Part shown: positions 61,979 to 64,000 of the stretch, one piece after another
Layout: each line of letters opens with the position of its first letter
Position numbering within the stretch: the first letter of the stretch is position 1
Assembly: GCF_029094505.1 (NCBI RefSeq)
Contig: NZ_CP119108.1
Coordinates: forward strand, 1,302,001 to 1,366,000
From: Microbacterium horticulturae
GTDB taxonomy: Bacteria; Actinomycetota; Actinomycetes; Actinomycetales; Microbacteriaceae
DNA length: 64,000 bases
Reading direction: 5' to 3'
Program-made: the position numbers and the translations under genes
Notes under the pieces: generated by a model
The model's database searches: none
Told to the model about the DNA's origin: nothing
Seen by the model: the letters and a program-made list of their open reading frames with translations, nothing else

Positions 61979-63373
61979 ATGACCTCACAGTCGCCTCGAC
62001 ACGAAGCCGTCCATGCCGCCGCCGCCGACGCAGTGCCCGCAGCCCTTGCCGATCTGGGTGCGCTGGTGCGCATCCCCTCGATCGCGTTCCCGGGCTTCGA
62101 CCGCGCGCAGGTGCAGCGCAGCGCCGAGGCGGTGAAGGCTCTCGCGGAGGGGACCGGAATGTTCGACCGGGTCGAGATCCGCGATGCGGCGATCGACGGT
62201 GGACCGGAACGCGGCATGCCCGCCGTGCTGGCCACGCGCGCCGCGCGCAACGGTCGGCCGACGATCCTCCTGTACGCGCACCACGACGTGCAGCCGGTCG
62301 GCGACGAATCGCTGTGGGAGTCGACGCCGTTCGAGCCGACCGTGCGCGGCGGACGCCTCTACGGGCGCGGGGCGGCCGACGACAAGGCCGGCGTGATGGT
62401 GCACATCGGCGCGCTGCGTGCGCTGCGTGCGGTCCTCGGCGACGACATCGACCTCGGGGTGGCCCTGTTCATCGAGGGCGAGGAGGAGGCCGGCTCCCGC
62501 TCGTTCTCGCAGTTCCTCTCCGACAACGCCGACGCACTGCGCGCCGACGTGATCGTCGTCGCCGATTCCGGCAACTGGGACGCGAAGACCCCCGCCGTCA
62601 CGGTGTCGCTGCGCGGGAACGCGCGATTCACGCTGACCGTGCGCACGCTCGAGCACGCGTCGCACTCCGGCATGTTCGGGGGAGCGGTGCCCGACGCGAT
62701 GATGGCCACCGTGAAGCTGCTGGCGACGCTCTGGGATGACGACGGCGCCGTGGCCGTCGAGGGTCTGGCCACACGGGATGCTGCGACCCCCGACTACTCC
62801 GAAGAGACCCTGCGCGATGAGGCAGGGCTTCCCGAACAGGTCACACCGATCGGGCGCGACAGCATCCTCAGTCGGATCTGGAACAAGCCGTCGATCACGG
62901 TCACGGGCATCGACGCGCCCAGCGTCGTCAACGCGTCGAACACTCTCACTCCCGAGGTGAAGGTCGTCGTCAGCGCGCGCGTCGCACCGGGGCAGAACGC
63001 CCGCGACGCATACGAGGCCATCGCCGCGCACCTGCGCGCCCGTGCACCGTTCGGCGCGGAGCTCTCCTTCACGGACGTCGATTTCGGCGACGGCTTCCTC
63101 GTCGACACGAGCGGGTGGGCCGTGCAGGATGCACGTGTCGCCATGGAGGCCGGATACGGCGTGGCGCCGGTCGACCTCGGCGTCGGCGGGTCGATCCCCT
63201 TCGTCGCGGACCTCGTGCGGGAGTTCCCCGAGGCGCAGATCCTCGTGACCGGTGTCGAAGACCCGCACGCGCGCGCCCACAGCCCGAATGAGTCGCTTCA
63301 CCTGGACACTTTCCGAAACGCCCTCGCGGCCGAGGCTCTCCTGCTGGAACGCCTCGACGCGCGCGCTCTCTGA
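61979..63373 (+). CDS. M20-family dipeptidase
   Basis: A 464-residue di-zinc metallopeptidase of the M20 (carnosinase/DapE-like) family that hydrolyses dipeptides or related amides in the cytoplasm. The first metal motif is LLYAHHDVQPVG (near 97-108, His then Asp two on), the bridging Asp lies in GRGAADDKAGVMVH (near 130-143), the general base pair is FIEGEEEAGSRSF (near 164-176), and a late His is in DPHARAHSPNESLH near 430. A dimerisation lid occupies about 210-330. The ATG at 61979 is preferred over upstream in-frame starts antisense to DUF3043. Specific substrate unknown. Confidence 0.9.
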   Translation: MTSQSPRHEAVHAAAADAVPAALADLGALVRIPSIAFPGFDRAQVQRSAEAVKALAEGTGMFDRVEIRDAAIDGGPERGMPAVLATRAARNGRPTILLYAHHDVQPVGDESLWESTPFEPTVRGGRLYGRGAADDKAGVMVHIGALRALRAVLGDDIDLGVALFIEGEEEAGSRSFSQFLSDNADALRADVIVVADSGNWDAKTPAVTVSLRGNARFTLTVRTLEHASHSGMFGGAVPDAMMATVKLLATLWDDDGAVAVEGLATRDAATPDYSEETLRDEAGLPEQVTPIGRDSILSRIWNKPSITVTGIDAPSVVNASNTLTPEVKVVVSARVAPGQNARDAYEAIAAHLRARAPFGAELSFTDVDFGDGFLVDTSGWAVQDARVAMEAGYGVAPVDLGVGGSIPFVADLVREFPEAQILVTGVEDPHARAHSPNESLHLDTFRNALAAEALLLERLDARAL

Positions 63374-63452
63374 ACACGCCTGGACGGGCGGCCCCGGTGT
63401 TCGCCTCGGGCGTAGACTCGTGGCATCCACCCGCCCATCACGGAGGAATGCC

Positions 63453-63818
63453 ATGACCGACACCGCACTGACGACCGAGCAGCCTGTCCGCGAGCACGGA
63501 GTTCTGCTGACAGAAGCCGCCGCGCAGAAGGTCAGGAGCCTGCTCGCCCAGGAAGGCCGCGATGACCTGCGTCTTCGCGTCGCTGTGCAGCCGGGGGGAT
63601 GCTCGGGACTGATCTATCAGCTCTACTTCGACGAGCGCTTCCTCGACGGCGACAAGGCCGTCGACTTCGACGGCGTCGAGGTCATCGTCGATGAGATGAG
63701 CGTCCCGTATCTGGACGGCGCCACGATCGACTTCCAAGACACCATCGCGCAGCAGGGTTTCACCATCGACAACCCCAACGCGTCGGGCAGCTGCGCCTGT
63801 GGCGACAGCTTCCACTGA
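63453..63818 (+). CDS. erpA: A-type iron-sulfur carrier (HesB/IscA/ErpA-like)
   Basis: A 121-residue Fe-S cluster carrier. The three conserved cysteines are in VQPGGCSGLIYQLYF (near 50) and SGSCACGDSF (near 113 and 115). Such a gene is usual upstream of the cytochrome c oxidase genes in actinobacteria and supplies clusters to targets such as the bc1 complex or other enzymes. GGAGGAATGCC precedes the ATG at 63453. Confidence 0.93.
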   Translation: MTDTALTTEQPVREHGVLLTEAAAQKVRSLLAQEGRDDLRLRVAVQPGGCSGLIYQLYFDERFLDGDKAVDFDGVEVIVDEMSVPYLDGATIDFQDTIAQQGFTIDNPNASGSCACGDSFH

Positions 63819-63929
63819 CCTCTGATCGCGCCTGTGGCGCGGAGCCTCCACCTGAACGAATGGCCAGAATCGGGTGGGAGGTTGCTCTAGACTGGCCTCT
63901 GTCAGTTCGTTGATCCGGAAAGGTGCACT

Positions 63930-64000
63930 GTGCCCTCGAAACGTCGCCTCCGCTGGCTCGCCCTCCCGCTCGGGACCGCTGCGGCCGTTCTGCTGGCGGG
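63930..64000 (+). CDS. ctaC: Start of a probable cytochrome c oxidase subunit II (cut by window edge)
   Basis: The GTG at 63930 begins 23 codons reading MPSKRRLRWLALPLG then TAAAVLLAG, a basic stretch and hydrophobic core that look like the start of a lipoprotein-type signal (LLAG before an expected Cys). GGAAAGG lies 8 bases upstream. The assignment to ctaC rests on this leader and on the A-type carrier upstream, an order common in actinobacteria. A signal-bearing protein of another kind cannot be ruled out. Confidence 0.55.
   Translation, partial: MPSKRRLRWLALPLGTAAAVLLA

Overview
The window is a contiguous piece of a high-GC actinobacterial chromosome. Its gene set points to the family Microbacteriaceae, most likely Microbacterium or a close relative. 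The main signs are a dcw cluster running mraZ to ftsZ followed by sepF, yggT and divIVA/wag31; PASTA kinase, Rv2175c-like and GarA-like proteins; class II DAHP synthase; a 1135-residue pyruvate carboxylase; frequent GTG and TTG starts; and many GGATGCCG octamers. The genus is an inference from gene content, not from a marker gene.

Layout. 1-5.5 kb: minus-strand type IV pilus operon (pilB, pilT, pilC, then a pilin cut by the window edge), with an ATGAGA-N4-TCTCAT palindrome both upstream of pilB and upstream of the pilin. 5.5-10.1 kb: a YihY/BrkB membrane protein, a LysR regulator and the divergent valine-degradation pair mmsB-mmsA. 10-13 kb: CYTH protein, small ORF, lpdA and copC on the minus strand. 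13-21.6 kb: garA-like FHA protein, two MerR regulators, two ParA-type ATPases, pyc and def.

21.6-29.1 kb is the accessory part. Two unlinked genes with an AbiEi-type winged-helix N-terminus and a Vsr/DUF559-like nuclease-fold C-terminus each sit in a nest of long palindromes. One lies inside a 1.4 kb unit bounded by 45-bp inverted repeats. The other is surrounded by four same-orientation hairpin elements, a duplicated gene tail and 33-bp tandem repeats. Between them are housekeeping genes (fadD-like, plsC-like and class II aroG).

29-34.5 kb: PASTA serine/threonine kinase, a secreted LysM protein, an Rv2175c-like DNA-binding protein, a polyprenyl diphosphate synthase and a DUF3040 protein, ending in a textbook terminator. 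34.6-52.2 kb: the division and cell-wall cluster, in order MraZ boxes, mraZ, rsmH, ftsL, ftsI, murF, mraY, murD, ftsW, murG, murC, ftsQ, ftsZ, yggS, sepF, yggT, divIVA. No murE is present between ftsI and murF. A two-gene minus-strand insert (membrane protein plus GntR regulator) splits murG from murC. 52.2-64 kb: lspA, rluD-type synthase, dnaE, an unrecognised membrane protein, hisD, nrdR, pyrD, a DUF3043 protein, an M20 peptidase, an A-type Fe-S carrier and the first codons of what is probably ctaC.

Taken together, most of the window is conserved cell-envelope, division and central-metabolism machinery. The best candidates for undescribed biology are the two palindrome-nested AbiEi/Vsr-like loci, the shared operator of the pilus genes and the dcw insert with its own operator. 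No tRNA, rRNA or CRISPR array was recognised.
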